From Dehalococcoidia bacterium (GTDB lineage Bacteria > Chloroflexota > Dehalococcoidia > UBA3495), in NCBI GenBank assembly GCA_030753265.1, contig JASMCQ010000061.1:1-14013 (forward strand): DNA of 14,013 bases. The letters are read 5' to 3'. How positions within the stretch are numbered: position 1 is the first letter of the stretch; every line of letters begins with the position of its first letter. Position numbers and translations under genes: made by a program. The notes beneath the pieces are model-generated. The model was not told the origin of the DNA. It did no database searches and was given only the letters and a program-made list of their open reading frames with translations. This document shows, one piece after another, positions 13,192-14,013 of the stretch.

Positions 13192-14013
13192 TCAGCTATC
13201 CCCGGCGGCGTTTTCTCCGGGAAGTGCCGGCGTGCCCCGTCCCTCCGGCGGGCTTTCCTTCTCAACCGTCTGAACCGGTTGCAAGGGGACCACTCTCAGG
13301 AAGAGGGTGGCCAGACCGGCGACCAGAATCACCACCAAGCTGATCTTAAAAACATCATCTATTGAGTTCGAGAGGGCCTGCCGCAAGGTATCGAGCAGCT
13401 TCGCCAGCAGGTCTTCGGCCTGGGGGCCGGCCAGGCTAAACCCGGCTCCAAGCCGGGTCAGCGCGTCGTCGCTCAGCAGAGCCTGGGGGTTTTCCGCCAA
13501 TGCCGAGAGCTGCCCCGGCGGCATGGCTGCTTTCACCTCCGCCGGAAGCGTGCCGGTCAGCCCCGAAGCGAAGCGGTTGGTCATCACCGAGCCAAGAATC
13601 GCCAGGCCCATGGTGCCGCCGATGGACCGGAAGAACTGAATGGAGGAGGTGGCGACCCCCAGGACCCGGTAGGGGACAGTGTTCTGAACGGCAATGGTGA
13701 AGACGGGAAAGCTGATCCCCAGCCCGAAACCCATCAGGACTATGTTCGTCACCGCCTGGCCGTTGCTGGTGTCCGGGGACATCCGGGAAAGCAGGAAAAC
13801 GCCCGTGGCCATTATTGCGATCCCCACCAGGCCCTGGAGCCGGTATCTTCCTCCGAAACGGGAAAGGGCCTGCCCAGATAGGACGGCGCCCGCCACCACG
13901 CCGAGCATCATGGGAGTCAAGAAGCTCCCGCTGTTGGTGGCTGAGGCCCCCAATACGCCCTGGAAGAAGAGGGGGACGAACATGATGCCGCCAAACATTC
14001 CGAAGCCGGTCAG
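13192..14013 (-). CDS. MFS transporter, DHA2 (EmrB/QacA) type, C-terminal part only
   Basis: The gene is cut by the right edge of the window; 273 residues up to the TGA stop are visible and the frame is open at base 14013. The visible part starts inside a membrane segment (LTGFGMFGGIMFVPLFFQGV) and contains GSFLTPMMLGVVAGAVLSGQ, SRFGGRY and TVPYRVLGVATSSIQFFRSI with GGTMGLAILG. These are typical of the later segments of 14-helix DHA2 drug/proton antiporters. A long loop rich in Ala/Leu (about residues 155-200) precedes the last membrane helix, as is common in this family. The C-terminus is a short Pro/Glu-rich cytoplasmic tail. The substrate is unknown. Confidence 0.88.
   Translation of the reverse strand: MTGFGMFGGIMFVPLFFQGVLGASATNSGSFLTPMMLGVVAGAVLSGQALSRFGGRYRLQGLVGIAIMATGVFLLSRMSPDTSNGQAVTNIVLMGFGLGISFPVFTIAVQNTVPYRVLGVATSSIQFFRSIGGTMGLAILGSVMTNRFASGLTGTLPAEVKAAMPPGQLSALAENPQALLSDDALTRLGAGFSLAGPQAEDLLAKLLDTLRQALSNSIDDVFKISLVVILVAGLATLFLRVVPLQPVQTVEKESPPEGRGTPALPGENAAGDS

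Overview
This window looks like bacterial chromosome, most plausibly from an uncultivated member of the Chloroflexota (Dehalococcoidia or SAR202-like). The evidence is indirect. The DNA is GC-rich, GTG and TTG starts are common, promoters are sigma70-type, the MinCDE set is bacterial, and there is a UGSC-type selenoprotein. An archaeal-type flagellin (archaellin) is also present, and archaella are known outside Archaea chiefly in Chloroflexota. The assignment to phylum is inference; there is no rRNA or ribosomal protein gene to confirm it.

Left part (1-3064): the archaellin-like gene reads leftward from its own strong promoter and is flanked by non-coding DNA. To its right, a leftward two-gene operon with a TTG start encodes an uncharacterised conserved protein and, 10 bases downstream, a UGSC-family selenoprotein. 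The selenoprotein gene would look like two short broken ORFs unless its in-frame TGA is read as selenocysteine. A SECIS-like hairpin directly follows that TGA.

Middle part (3258-7133): a 100-residue unknown protein with a consensus promoter is followed by an M20-fold peptidase homologue. This homologue has lost several canonical metal-binding and catalytic residues, with acidic residues replaced by Gln or Asn. Facing it is an NnrS-family multi-pass membrane protein. A degenerate REP-like inverted repeat pair lies between the two converging genes.

Right-centre (7071-9197): minC, minD and minE overlap in one operon with a recognisable promoter and a classic rho-independent terminator. They form the division-site placement system.

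Right part (9272-14013): an imidazolonepropionase-like amidohydrolase and a metallo-beta-lactamase-fold lactonase-like hydrolase run rightward. They face a BenE-type benzoate/proton symporter gene that carries a single-base frameshift near its 3' end. The window closes inside a leftward DHA2-type MFS exporter gene that is cut by the window edge. The right half has a catabolic and transport character; no single pathway can be assembled from it.
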